A stretch of 27,642 nucleotides of DNA, taken from positions 1-27,642 of IMG/VR virus record IMGVR_UViG_3300021961_000489. One strand, written 5' to 3'. The stretch is from a virus. The notes beneath the pieces were generated by a model, which saw only the letters and a program-made list of their open reading frames with translations, did no database searches and was not told the DNA's origin. Of the stretch, positions 19,327 through 27,642 are shown piece after piece; positions within the stretch are counted from its first letter, which is position 1; each line of letters starts with the position of its first letter. The translations under genes and the position numbers were made by a program.

Positions 19327-22300
19327 TTACTGGAGCTTCTTCTGGATCATCCGCTGCGCGTCATCCACAGAGCCGACTACGCCGACTAGAGATCCGCTTG
19401 GAGAGTAGACACGGAGCTTGCCCTTGGTCTTCCCGGGCAGGATCCGATAGCCGGACATGGAGTAGGCACCCGGGATTGAGGGGTCTGGAACCGGGGCTGG
19501 CATATACCGGATGTCCGGGCTGCTCGACTGAAACCGCTGAGACAGAGGGATGATGTTACCAGCATCGTCGCGGGTTATAGGATTCGCAGACTTAATGGTT
19601 CCTGAATCTTTCAAGAGCCATGCATCGTGCGTCATTGTGTTATCAGGAGTCAGGTCCTCAAACTTTACAGAATCATATCCAAGTTCCCAGATTTGCTCTC
19701 TTACAGAATCTCGATCTAACGATTCAAAAACATAATTATCACCACTAAAATCTTCGTTAGGAAGAATACGCTGAAGATCTTCTGCTGATCTTATTACAAG
19801 CGTGTCTCCAAGCTTTGGGTATACCTTCTGAAGAGCATATTTTATACCGTGCTTATATTGCCTAGCCGCTTTCTTGTCGTTTGTTACATAGCTCTGCTCA
19901 CGGCTTTCCAACTCTCCACCATACTTGTCTCTTCTCACGCTTCTCCAGAACTCTCTGGTATCATATTCAGCATTCTTTGCAGCCTGTTTTACCATCTCCT
20001 GCGCTTTGGCCGTATCCCCAGCTTCCACCGCTGAGAAGTACTCGGCGTCGGAGGGCATGAAGCGTTGGCTGGGGGCTGATGGAATTCCCTCCTTCGACTT
20101 GATCGTGTTGATGATGTTGTCCATCACCGGCATGACCGTCTGCAACGGCTGGGCAGTGACTTCACCACGACTGTTTCGGATACGTTTCTCTGTGCTGAGA
20201 TCAGAGATGTTGTAGAACTTGTCGAGGTACCCGATGGCTTCTCCGTGAATTGTCCAAGGATACGAGTAGTGGAATCCAGTCCTCTCAGGTGACTGCTTCA
20301 CGTTGACTCCAAGCAATGCGACCACGGAACCGAATGGAACATCTGCAAGCTCTGGATCTGCAATGTCGCGAGCTATGTCTGCAGGGGAGATTCCTGCCGC
20401 TTCCAATTCCTTGGCTGTGATTGGAAGTTTCTTTCGCTGCATCTGAGTGAGCAAAGGCTCCATGTCAGCGAAGTTGAGTTGCTTCTGGTTCACAGCCTTC
20501 TTCAGGTCCGAGAACGTGTTGATCTTTCTGAATTTATCTCTGGCAGATTGCTTAATTGACTGAGCCTCAGAGTTGACGATTGCTGACGACATTGCAGCAA
20601 CCTGAGAGTCTGCAGCCCTTTTGGTGATCGTCCTTGAATCAATTGCTGCCTGCATGGCTTCCACATAGGCAAGCTGTCCTGTCTGATTCTTCAAGTGGTT
20701 GATCGGACTCTGCACCGTGATACCAACGATGACGTTTCCATCAGCGTCCGCATCAGCGTTCAGTCTCTTCAGGAAACGACTGGCTGTCGCCTCGTCCGAG
20801 AACGCCCAACCACCTCCGTTGAAGATGTTCATAAAGCCACGACCACCTTGGCCTAGAACACTCAGCTTGCGTTTCGCACCAGTAGGTCCAACAGACATCT
20901 CTCCGATGCCCATCCTGTCTGCTGCCAGTGCGATGATCTTTCTGTCCGCGTAGTCCTCCAGCCTGACCTTGTCACTGGCAGGCATGAACCTACCAATGTC
21001 GGCCTTTGATATGGTGAACGACTCGGAGTCTGGAGCGATGACTACATCCCCCTCTTGTCGAACCTGCCCGAGTGCTTGCCCGCCTTCTTCTCGGACTTGC
21101 GTGCGGTCGAGAGCGCGATTGCGATTGCCTGCTTCTGCGGTTTGCCCGACTTCATCTCGCGTCGGATATTGGAGCTGATCGTTTTCTGTGAGTAGCCTTG
21201 TTTGAGTGGCATAGGTCTTCTCTGCTTTGAGTTTGGCTTGTCCTGCACTGTCGTAGATCCCCAAGAGATCACCGTCCGGTGAATAGAGCCGGAACTTCCC
21301 TCGGCTAGACAGAATCCTGAATCCCGCGTTTGCATCGCTCTCGACAGACTTGTCGCCGATGGCCTCCGCAGGCTGGAAATTGAGCTGGGTACGCCTGTAG
21401 CTGGACTGCTCGCCCATGTCACCAGACCACGGGATCTTCATTCCGGTCTGCTCGACGTTCTGGATACGCTCGATACGGTAGTCTTCGTAGACAGACTTTC
21501 CTTGTCGACTTGCCGTATATCCAACGGTCGGCTCGTTAATCATCACGTCACCCTTCTTCGGGACGGCACCCATCACCTCATTGAAGAAGTTGCGCTTCCT
21601 AGCTCCTTCGACGCCGCCGCCAAGAGCCTCAGCGGAAGGCTTGCCGTTAGGGTCAGCGAGGTTTTTCAGATAGACATCTCGCAGCGTCGCCATCGCCTGA
21701 TCGTAGGATCGGAACAGGTTCTTGTAGGCTTGCTTCTGCAACGCGGCATCCATGCGTGCCTGTACACGACCGAAGTCCACCAGCTTAACCAGCACGCCAC
21801 CTGCGCTGTTGAGACTTATACCATATGGAAGGAAGAGCTTCTGGTTTTCACCATAGACTCCCGGTTTACCTTTTGGTCCGTACACCTTCCAGTAACTGCC
21901 GAAAAGAAGCGATCCATCCTGAATAGCACGAGCGATCTCGGTGATGTATCGGGAAGTCGATGCGCTGAAGATGCCACTGCGAGCAAGTGCGTCAGCCTCC
22001 GCAAGACTAAGGCGACCTTGGATGACGGTGTTCCCCTTGGCGTCGAGTCCTGTGACTGTTCCACGATCCGCAGCAGGCAACGAGTCGAGCAGCTTGATGG
22101 CACGCTGTGCGATGTCGATGTCCTGCAGCTTCAGTTCCTGCCCGGTCTTTGGCCTTCCGATGCTGCCGTCCGGGTTGAGGATGTAGAGATCCTCGAAGCC
22201 ACGAGACATGACCAATGCGGCCTGCTGGTTTGGCGTCAGCTTCCGCATGTCCAGCTTCTGCTCGCTAGGCTCAAATCCCTTCCGCTCGATGATGAGCTGC

Positions 22301-24459
22301 TTGATGGCGTCATCCATCCACGGGATCTTGATGCGCTTGCCGTCAGGCCCGTAGAACGTCTTGGCAATCGGATCGAATCCGCTCTGCAAGGCTTTCTGCG
22401 TGAACTTGTCGGATACAGCTTCCTTCGCGCTGTTGAACGCAGCCTCGAAGAATGAAGGCAGCCGACCCGGAAGGACTGTCTTAGGATCCTTACCAGCCAG
22501 AAACTCCTGCGTGTAATAGGCCGCGAACTCATCAGCCATGTACCGAAGCGCGTCGATGCGTTGAGCGCGTTGCAACTTCGGGTCGAATGCTGATTTGACC
22601 TGATTAAAGATGGCCTTTGCCTTTGCTGGAGCACCAGATGCAAGCATGGCCTGTGCGTACTTGTTTGCGAACGACTTGAACTGAGCCTTGTCTATGTTGC
22701 CCTCGATGATCTGAGATCCAATCCGAGCCACCATGTCCGCCGTAATGCGTGCGTGCAGGATCTCGTGCGGTATGGTCTCTGGAACCGCCTTGTCTACGTT
22801 GACGAGGATGGTCGGTCTACCGCTCTTGACGCTATCAGTCGATAGGGCGACGCCCTTGTACCTGACCTGCTGAAGATCTTGAGGAACAGGATCACCGTCC
22901 TTGTGGAAGACCACATCGACCCCAGCATTCTCAGCATTTGCAATCTCGGACAGAGCTTTGACCAACTGCTTGTCGTCAAGTTGCTCGTAAATCTGCGCCC
23001 TAGCATCTCGGTCCTTCAGCGTAACCGTCTGCTCGGCCTTGGTCGTCGGATTGACGTAGGTGAACTGAACGTCATTCGGCCTCGTGTTGAGATCCTCAGT
23101 GGCAGTGGCACGAACACGGTTGGCATCGAAGACACCCTTTGCCGCAGCCATCCGAATGCCGGACTCGATGCCGCCGAATGCAAATCCGGAACCAATAGCA
23201 GCGGCAATCTGGTCACCCTCTTCGCCGGTCATTCCAGCCAGCAGACCACCAGCAGCGCCAGCACCCAAGGCAGGCACAAGAATGCTCGCGGTCTTTGGAA
23301 CGATAACGTCAGCCCCGGTGCGAGCCACGACGTTCCCGAAGGCACGAGCAGCCCTAGAGGCACCTTCCTGCGCCGCAATACGCTCTCCAAAGCCAAGCAG
23401 GCCGCGCTGGATAGGAGACAGAGCCTGACCTCCAGAAATCGCTCCAGCCTCTCCAAGAGTCTCAAGACCAGCACCAACAGCCTTCGCGGTACCAATCGCA
23501 CTGGCTGCCATTCCAGCCCCGGGGATCGGTATGTTGCCAGCTACAGGTAGCCCTAGAGCTTCAGCGGCAGCCACACCAGTCGTTCCGGTTCCAATTGCTC
23601 GCTCAACAGCCTGACCAGCAGCCTCGGATCCGGTGATGGCAGTGACGGCTCGACCGGCCTGAACTTCTGGGACACGAGCAGCGGTGCCAAGTCCCGCTCC
23701 AACTCTTTGCGCCGTTCCAGCGACGAACGGAATTCCACGAGCAGCACCGCGCAGAGCCTGACCTGCTAATGCTCCACCACCTGCGAAAGCGATGTTCTCC
23801 GGCGCAGCAACGAAGCCGCCAACCTCAAGTCCAGCCGGTGAAAGAGCCTCCTGCGGTATGTTGTAGGCTTGTAGGAACTCCTGAGCCGCTGGTTGCTCAC
23901 CCATCTGAGCCTTGGCCAGCTTGCGCTTCACGTCAGCCAACCCAAGGAACGCCTGATACTTGTCGTCATCAGACCTAAGCGTTTGGCCGTACCGTTCCGC
24001 AAGGCTGTCGATCTCTGACAGGATGGTCTCCTGAAGTCCTCCAAGCAGCTTCCTAGCTCCCGTCTCAGACCTAGCAGCCACCTCCGCAGCAGTGCCAACA
24101 ATAGCTTCCCCACGAGTCACGCCTTCGGGAGGCATGATGGCAGTCTCGCTGATGGCTTCCCCTGCTCGATACGGCAGCGTGGCCAGCATCTTTCCGGTCT
24201 CCAGCGCAGCCTCGCCAAGCGTAGCCATCGGACGCTCACCCAGCAGCGGCTTGGTCTTCTTTGCCTGCAGGTAGGCTAGGTACTCGTCCTTGGATGGCGT
24301 CTCGTCGGATGCGCCTTGCTCGTATCCAAGCACCTTCTGGTAGGAGTCCTCCTGAGTGGGCGGAAACTCCTTGGCTACGATTGCGTCTATGTCCGCGTCG
24401 GATGTCCCGTCAGCGAACTCGATGCTTCCTCGATTCGGAACCTCAACGACGATTGGCAT
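19327..24459 (-). CDS. Giant polyvalent virion protein: zincin motif and ART-like C-terminus
   Basis: A 1710-residue protein. The N-terminus ([20 protein letters not shown]...AIVAKEFP) is the motif found at the start of many phage internal proteins. Residues about 210-450 are a long Ala/Gly-rich hydrophobic stretch that could insert into membranes. HEILH (565-569) after VPETIP is a zinc-metalloprotease motif. A helical middle follows. Residues about 1045-1082 ([20 protein letters not shown]) recur at about 1671-1710 ([19 protein letters not shown]). The region from [12 protein letters not shown] on is shared, as I recall, by phage polyvalent proteins. The part around 1500-1640 ([47 protein letters not shown]) matches ADP-ribosyltransferase-type polyvalent ends. 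It is probably packaged and injected with the DNA to act on the host. Confidence 0.75.
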   Translation of the reverse strand: MPIVVEVPNRGSIEFADGTSDADIDAIVAKEFPPTQEDSYQKVLGYEQGASDETPSKDEYLAYLQAKKTKPLLGERPMATLGEAALETGKMLATLPYRAGEAISETAIMPPEGVTRGEAIVGTAAEVAARSETGARKLLGGLQETILSEIDSLAERYGQTLRSDDDKYQAFLGLADVKRKLAKAQMGEQPAAQEFLQAYNIPQEALSPAGLEVGGFVAAPENIAFAGGGALAGQALRGAARGIPFVAGTAQRVGAGLGTAARVPEVQAGRAVTAITGSEAAGQAVERAIGTGTTGVAAAEALGLPVAGNIPIPGAGMAASAIGTAKAVGAGLETLGEAGAISGGQALSPIQRGLLGFGERIAAQEGASRAARAFGNVVARTGADVIVPKTASILVPALGAGAAGGLLAGMTGEEGDQIAAAIGSGFAFGGIESGIRMAAAKGVFDANRVRATATEDLNTRPNDVQFTYVNPTTKAEQTVTLKDRDARAQIYEQLDDKQLVKALSEIANAENAGVDVVFHKDGDPVPQDLQQVRYKGVALSTDSVKSGRPTILVNVDKAVPETIPHEILHARITADMVARIGSQIIEGNIDKAQFKSFANKYAQAMLASGAPAKAKAIFNQVKSAFDPKLQRAQRIDALRYMADEFAAYYTQEFLAGKDPKTVLPGRLPSFFEAAFNSAKEAVSDKFTQKALQSGFDPIAKTFYGPDGKRIKIPWMDDAIKQLIIERKGFEPSEQKLDMRKLTPNQQAALVMSRGFEDLYILNPDGSIGRPKTGQELKLQDIDIAQRAIKLLDSLPAADRGTVTGLDAKGNTVIQGRLSLAEADALARSGIFSASTSRYITEIARAIQDGSLLFGSYWKVYGPKGKPGVYGENQKLFLPYGISLNSAGGVLVKLVDFGRVQARMDAALQKQAYKNLFRSYDQAMATLRDVYLKNLADPNGKPSAEALGGGVEGARKRNFFNEVMGAVPKKGDVMINEPTVGYTASRQGKSVYEDYRIERIQNVEQTGMKIPWSGDMGEQSSYRRTQLNFQPAEAIGDKSVESDANAGFRILSSRGKFRLYSPDGDLLGIYDSAGQAKLKAEKTYATQTRLLTENDQLQYPTRDEVGQTAEAGNRNRALDRTQVREEGGQALGQVRQEGDVVIAPDSESFTISKADIGRFMPASDKVRLEDYADRKIIALAADRMGIGEMSVGPTGAKRKLSVLGQGGRGFMNIFNGGGWAFSDEATASRFLKRLNADADADGNVIVGITVQSPINHLKNQTGQLAYVEAMQAAIDSRTITKRAADSQVAAMSSAIVNSEAQSIKQSARDKFRKINTFSDLKKAVNQKQLNFADMEPLLTQMQRKKLPITAKELEAAGISPADIARDIADPELADVPFGSVVALLGVNVKQSPERTGFHYSYPWTIHGEAIGYLDKFYNISDLSTEKRIRNSRGEVTAQPLQTVMPVMDNIINTIKSKEGIPSAPSQRFMPSDAEYFSAVEAGDTAKAQEMVKQAAKNAEYDTREFWRSVRRDKYGGELESREQSYVTNDKKAARQYKHGIKYALQKVYPKLGDTLVIRSAEDLQRILPNEDFSGDNYVFESLDRDSVREQIWELGYDSVKFEDLTPDNTMTHDAWLLKDSGTIKSANPITRDDAGNIIPLSQRFQSSSPDIRYMPAPVPDPSIPGAYSMSGYRILPGKTKGKLRVYSPSGSLVGVVGSVDDAQRMIQKKLQ

Positions 24460-24462
24460 AGG

Positions 24463-25920
24463 CTAGTTGCGCTTGACCGTGTAGTTGACGCCTCCAGTGG
24501 TTTTCCTCTCCTCAGCGGGTTGACCTCCAGCTTGTTGAGGTGACTCCACTCCAAACGTCCCCTCAGGAACGACAAGGAACTCAGGAATCCCACGGTCTTT
24601 TGCTGACCTCATATATCCTGAAGCAACCCGCTTGGCTTCTTTAGTTAGCCCATCGAGGTTTTTCTTTGCAGTTCTAGAGAAATCTTTCCTCTGTTCATCT
24701 GTAAGGAACTGACCAGCTTTTACTTTGTTGTATAGATTCCAGACTCGCTCAGGAATGCCTCCAGCGTTTGATGCGGTTGCAAACTCTCCCTCACGAACAG
24801 TGCTGCCGGGATCGAGTGTCTTCATAAACGAGAAGATCAGAGCAATGTCGTCTGCTGCAGTATACTTGTCCGTTCCAACGTCTTGAATAAATCTGTCGAT
24901 CTGGTTTTGGAATCCGCTAGCCACGCTAAAGTTCTGCATGGCTTTTTCGTTCCTGAAGTCTTTCGCCAAGTTGTCAGATGTCTTTTGAAGACTCTCAGGC
25001 AACGCCGAGTATGCATTCACCACATCTCCGACACGATTAGACTCAACTGGGGAACCAATAGGTTTTCCACCCATCAATGCCTGCACTTTTGTAGTCCCGG
25101 GAATCGGCTGCGAAGTCACAGTCGTATCCACCGGCTTTCCATAGGTCACAGTTCCACCAGCAGGAGTCCGAACAGTTGCCTCCATCGGAACCAATCCAGC
25201 CGGAGGAGTCGCCGCACGCTGCTCTGCGATTCCAGCAACCTGAGCCTGCTGCGCCGGGGTAAGATTGCCGTACCGAGACAGCAGCTCGGAAGTGACGCTT
25301 CGGAACGGAACCGTAGGAGCCTGACCAGCCTGCACGCCATAAGCCGCACGCAAGGCGTCAGAAAGTTGCTTCTGGCCAAGCTCTTCAGCACGAGCCTGAC
25401 CAACAGCGATCTGAGCCTGAGCTAGTTGAGCCTCTCGCAGAGCACGGGTGGTTTCTTGTTCTCCGCGCTGCTGGTACTGGTTAAGCAGCATGGCGACGTC
25501 ACCAATGGCCGCCTTCTTCTTGGCGAGGCTCATGTCTCCGAACTTGTCACCGATAGCCACCATGCGGTTTAGCATCGAGCGGTCGGCCTGAACCTTCTGC
25601 GTAAACCGATTGAGATCCGCCTCGCTTACACCGGGAGGCAACTGGCCCGTCTCGTAGTAGTTCTGGAGCGCCTGATAGCTTGGGTCGGACGCCAGAGCCT
25701 GCTGGGCCATGCCGAAGAGCGTCTCTCCGGTTTGGATGGCAGCCTCGTTCTGCGCCTTGTTGTCCCGATACCGTTGAATGGCCTGACCGATACCAGCACC
25801 AAGCTGCGCGATGCCAGCGGCTAGGTTTCGTCCCGGCGCTGTGGCAGCCTCCATGTAACCGGGTGGAAGTACCGGCTGACGCATCCCAGTGTAGGGTGTC
25901 GAATATCCGTAAGTGGCCAT
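24463..25920 (-). CDS. Internal virion/ejection protein (485 aa)
   Basis: A mostly helical protein with the start MATYGYSTPYTG; GAGGA lies 6 nt upstream, so the longer frame to 26037 is rejected. Residues 20-220 are Ala/Gln-rich coils (AGIAQLGAGIGQAIQRYRDN). The conserved block IALIFSFMKTLDPGSTVREG, then EFATASNAGGIPERVWNLYN, is one I recall from internal core proteins of many podoviruses. Just before it the DNA becomes clearly more AT-rich (about 24600-25030). It lies 3 nt before the polyvalent gene and should be part of the same injected core. Confidence 0.72.
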   Translation of the reverse strand: MATYGYSTPYTGMRQPVLPPGYMEAATAPGRNLAAGIAQLGAGIGQAIQRYRDNKAQNEAAIQTGETLFGMAQQALASDPSYQALQNYYETGQLPPGVSEADLNRFTQKVQADRSMLNRMVAIGDKFGDMSLAKKKAAIGDVAMLLNQYQQRGEQETTRALREAQLAQAQIAVGQARAEELGQKQLSDALRAAYGVQAGQAPTVPFRSVTSELLSRYGNLTPAQQAQVAGIAEQRAATPPAGLVPMEATVRTPAGGTVTYGKPVDTTVTSQPIPGTTKVQALMGGKPIGSPVESNRVGDVVNAYSALPESLQKTSDNLAKDFRNEKAMQNFSVASGFQNQIDRFIQDVGTDKYTAADDIALIFSFMKTLDPGSTVREGEFATASNAGGIPERVWNLYNKVKAGQFLTDEQRKDFSRTAKKNLDGLTKEAKRVASGYMRSAKDRGIPEFLVVPEGTFGVESPQQAGGQPAEERKTTGGVNYTVKRN

Positions 25921-25922
25921 AA

Positions 25923-26348
25923 CTAGTCCTCGTGCTGATCGTGGTATGCTGCCTCTCGAAGTCTCAATGAAATTGCCCGCATAAGCGACCAACCGCCCAC
26001 GATCCACGCCACGGTCAGGATCATGTCGTTGCCGCACTGCCGGATCACGTCAGCCACTCGCTGCTTCCAAGGCTCATTAGACGTCTCCCAAGCCACAGAA
26101 TCCGCGTAGGTGTTGGTGATCGACGCAATGACCGGCTGAAGCCGCCAAGCGTGCTGCAAATAGAACGGCGTCGAGTACAAGGCATTGGCCGACATCAGTA
26201 CCCGCAGCAGGCTCTCCGGGTCGTAGGCCGTGTCGCCGTCGATGAGATCGTCGATCTGGTGGCAGTAGGCGTGGAAGGCCACCACAAAGGCCAAGGCGTC
26301 CGGGTGTCCGTGGCAGACTTCTTGATAGATGGCGACAATCTCCTTCAT
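25923..26348 (-). CDS. Conserved helical phage protein with DDxxD motif
   Basis: A 141-residue all-helical protein. FHAYCHQIDDLIDGD (25-39) contains Asp33-Asp34-x-x-Asp37, and later NTYADSVAWETSN and VIRQCGNDMI. I recall short podovirus proteins with 'YCHxIDDxIDG...WE.S...ADV.RHCGNEM' of unknown function located among tail and internal-core genes. The DDxxD motif looks like that of isoprenoid synthases, but the rest of such an enzyme is missing, so I call no enzyme. The ATG overlaps nothing downstream; its start is in ATGA with the cupin gene's stop. Confidence 0.75.
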   Translation of the reverse strand: MKEIVAIYQEVCHGHPDALAFVVAFHAYCHQIDDLIDGDTAYDPESLLRVLMSANALYSTPFYLQHAWRLQPVIASITNTYADSVAWETSNEPWKQRVADVIRQCGNDMILTVAWIVGGWSLMRAISLRLREAAYHDQHED

Positions 26349-26674
26349 GCCGGGACGAAGTCTGTAGCCGCACTGCTAGGCTTGCCACGCCAGATCTCTA
26401 GGTTGCTGAAGACCGCGAACGAATGGACCTTGGCACCATGCACCGCTCCAGCAGGGACACTCCTAGTCCAGCCAATGTTCCGCGCGCAGAGCGTCCGCCG
26501 CTTGTTGCCCATCATCCACTCGACGTTACCCAGCCAGTGCGTGATCCGGGAATCACACTGCTCGTGGGTGTGCAGCGGGATGACCTCTCCCTTAGGGCAG
26601 AACCAGACCTCCAACTGCCAGTTGAACAACCGAAACAGTTTGATTCCTACGCATCGCTGGAACCTTACAATCAC
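26345..26674 (-). CDS. Cupin-fold protein
   Basis: A 109-residue protein with both cupin motifs: G-x5-HTHEQ (Gly29, His35, His37) and GWTRSVPAGAVH (Gly68, Pro74, Gly76, His79), so it probably binds a metal in a small beta-barrel. It starts at GTG 26674 in a GTGA overlap with the preceding gene's stop, with GGAG 4 nt upstream; an earlier GTG (26692) would overlap more. It lies in a row of virion genes, yet a cupin need not be structural. Possible roles are a small-molecule binding or chaperone-like protein; the substrate is unknown. Confidence 0.72.
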   Translation of the reverse strand: MIVRFQRCVGIKLFRLFNWQLEVWFCPKGEVIPLHTHEQCDSRITHWLGNVEWMMGNKRRTLCARNIGWTRSVPAGAVHGAKVHSFAVFSNLEIWRGKPSSAATDFVPA

Positions 26675-27045
26675 AGTGCTCCACCTAGCCACTTGGCAGC
26701 AGTGCCGAGCTTGGCCCCAGCATAGTTTGCACCGCTCTCAATACCGGAGATCATGTCCTTCTGTAGATCGGATTTCATCTCGTCACGTTGGTTCAGCAGG
26801 CCGCCATACTCTCCCATGATGCCGCGCCCCATGTTGGGATCCATTCCCAGCTTCTTGATCTCTTCGTCAGAGTATCCCTGCTCCTTGAGGAACTGGATCT
26901 GACCGTACTGCTTGTCCAGACCCTGAGCGTACCGTTGCAGCCCGGAAGGTCCTTGAGACATGGGCATGCTGGGCGCTTGGTATGGCTGACTCATGCCGTA
27001 CCGACCAAAGCCACCGCCGGCTTGTTGTGAGTATCCGTAGTTCAT
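26671..27045 (-). CDS. Gly/Gln/Tyr-rich small virion-associated protein (124 aa)
   Basis: The N-terminal third is disordered-looking and rich in Gly/Gln/Tyr/Met/Pro (MNYGYSQQAGGGFGRYGMSQ), followed by a helical part (GLQRYAQGLDKQYGQIQFLK, YSDEEIKKLGMD) and an amphipathic C-terminal Gly/Ala helix (YAGAKLGTAAKWLGGAL) that could touch membrane. The start is coupled to the preceding gene by ATGA (27042-27045). I know no family; position suggests a small internal or tail protein. Confidence 0.7.
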   Translation of the reverse strand: MNYGYSQQAGGGFGRYGMSQPYQAPSMPMSQGPSGLQRYAQGLDKQYGQIQFLKEQGYSDEEIKKLGMDPNMGRGIMGEYGGLLNQRDEMKSDLQKDMISGIESGANYAGAKLGTAAKWLGGAL

Positions 27046-27642
27046 AGAGATCCAGCCGCACTGATTCCTGCACCGATGAGAGCCGTCTGATTGGCCGCAC
27101 TAGCCGTCCTCGCCGCGAGCTGTGCCTGCATGTTTCCACCATAGATGTCCGCAGCGTACTGGCTTTCCGGGTTGAACAACATTCCCGGAGCCATGCCCTG
27201 CGCCTGACCAAAGGCACCTTGGGTCAGGCCGAACGCCTGCGAGGGGCGTCCAAGGACCTGCTGAAAGACGTCACCGTAGACTCCTCGCTCCGCCGCAAGT
27301 GCGCCCATAGCCTGCTGCTGGCGTTGCTGCTGAAGTCCAGCACCCATGAGCTGAGACCGCACGGCCTCCTCGACCGCACCACGAGGACTCTCGGCTAGGC
27401 CACGCGCCGCATAGGCCGCACGAGTCTGCTGTTGGGCCATCCGCTGCTGCTCCGGGGTCAGCCTAGACCCAGCCGACAGTGCAGACTGAGCCTGCTGCGT
27501 CATCGTGTCAGCAAGCCTCGCAGCCTCCGGTGACGATGCCCGAATCGCTTCTCTGGCACGGGGACCCAGCGTCTCGATGTCGCCGATGTCAGCCGCACGC
27601 GAGATACCACGGGCCTGCGCCTCGGTCTTGGCAAGCTCCGGT
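27042..27642 (-). CDS. Partial Gln/Ala-rich tail or ejection protein (C-terminal part)
   Basis: The reading frame is open to the right edge, so this is the 3' part of a longer gene (199 codons visible), not a complete gene starting at the ATG at 27503. The visible part begins ELAKTEAQARGISRAADIGD and continues with IETLGPRAREAIRASSPEAA, SRLTPEQQRMAQQQTRAAYA and a Gly-rich end. This repeated Gln/Ala/Arg helical style is what I know from podovirus tail-tube or internal core proteins. Coupled by ATGA to the next gene. Confidence 0.78.
   Translation of the reverse strand, partial: PELAKTEAQARGISRAADIGDIETLGPRAREAIRASSPEAARLADTMTQQAQSALSAGSRLTPEQQRMAQQQTRAAYAARGLAESPRGAVEEAVRSQLMGAGLQQQRQQQAMGALAAERGVYGDVFQQVLGRPSQAFGLTQGAFGQAQGMAPGMLFNPESQYAADIYGGNMQAQLAARTASAANQTALIGAGISAAGSL

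Noticed and set aside
21502-22455. 317-codon open frame on the plus strand
   Set aside because: It lies wholly inside the 1710-residue gene on the opposite strand; the translation is Arg/Leu/Ser-rich without motifs, as expected of an antisense shadow in GC-rich DNA, and all supported genes are on the minus strand.
24463-26037. 524-residue version of the internal virion protein
   Set aside because: The extra 39 residues overlap the DDxxD gene in another frame and look like shadow sequence, while GAGGA precedes the ATG at 25920.
27042-27503. Complete 153-residue gene starting at the ATG at 27503
   Set aside because: The frame stays open upstream to the window edge with the same Gln/Ala/Arg-rich style, so the ATG is probably internal and the gene partial.

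Overview
The window is part of a double-stranded DNA tailed bacteriophage genome (Caudoviricetes). Every gene I can support lies on the minus strand, so transcription runs from high to low coordinates. Both ends cut through structural genes. I see no integrase, CI-like repressor, transposase, tRNA, rRNA or CRISPR array. The SU10-type major capsid protein, a portal of about 700 residues and long alpha-helical internal virion proteins suggest a podovirus-like phage. The sequence is GC-rich. Several genes that head a block, including the major capsid gene, have no Shine-Dalgarno sequence but an A/C-rich or A/T-rich leader, while many coupled genes start inside an ATGA or GTGA overlap. The host cannot be named from this; a Gram-negative host is a guess.

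Layout in reading order. (1) 27642-18729, virion and ejection module: a partial Gln/Ala-rich tail or ejection protein, a Gly/Gln-rich small protein, a cupin-fold protein, a conserved helical protein with a DDxxD motif, a 485-residue internal virion protein, a 1710-residue polyvalent protein with a zinc-protease motif and an ADP-ribosyltransferase-like C-terminal part, and a jelly-roll-like surface protein. (2) 18676-16244, recombination cassette: a small ribbon-helix-helix protein, a RecT-like annealing protein, a Cas4/RecB-like nuclease and a RuvC-like resolvase, all joined by 4-nt overlaps. (3) 16243-12149, accessory block: a structured RNA candidate, small proteins, a zinc-ribbon-like protein, a secreted lysozyme-like protein, coupled micro-genes, a MazG-like pyrophosphohydrolase, a metallophosphoesterase and DNA-binding proteins.

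(4) 12148-8898, replication: a small ORF, a C5 cytosine methyltransferase, an initiator-like protein carrying an iteron-like cluster, DnaB helicase and an SSB-like protein. (5) 8798-1, packaging and head: a small protein, a GT-A-like glycosyltransferase, the probable small terminase, the large terminase, portal, a small protein, scaffold and major capsid protein, then an intrinsic terminator and further structural genes.

The strongest leads are: a 243-codon second reading frame nested in the methyltransferase gene, which starts 4 nt after the methyltransferase ATG and is better spaced from the shared Shine-Dalgarno; nine ACGCGT hexamers and a 17-bp direct repeat inside the initiator gene (candidate origin); the polyvalent protein with a duplicated module and an AT-rich ART-like island; a highly structured 328-nt leader before the scaffold and capsid genes; and several hairpins outside genes.
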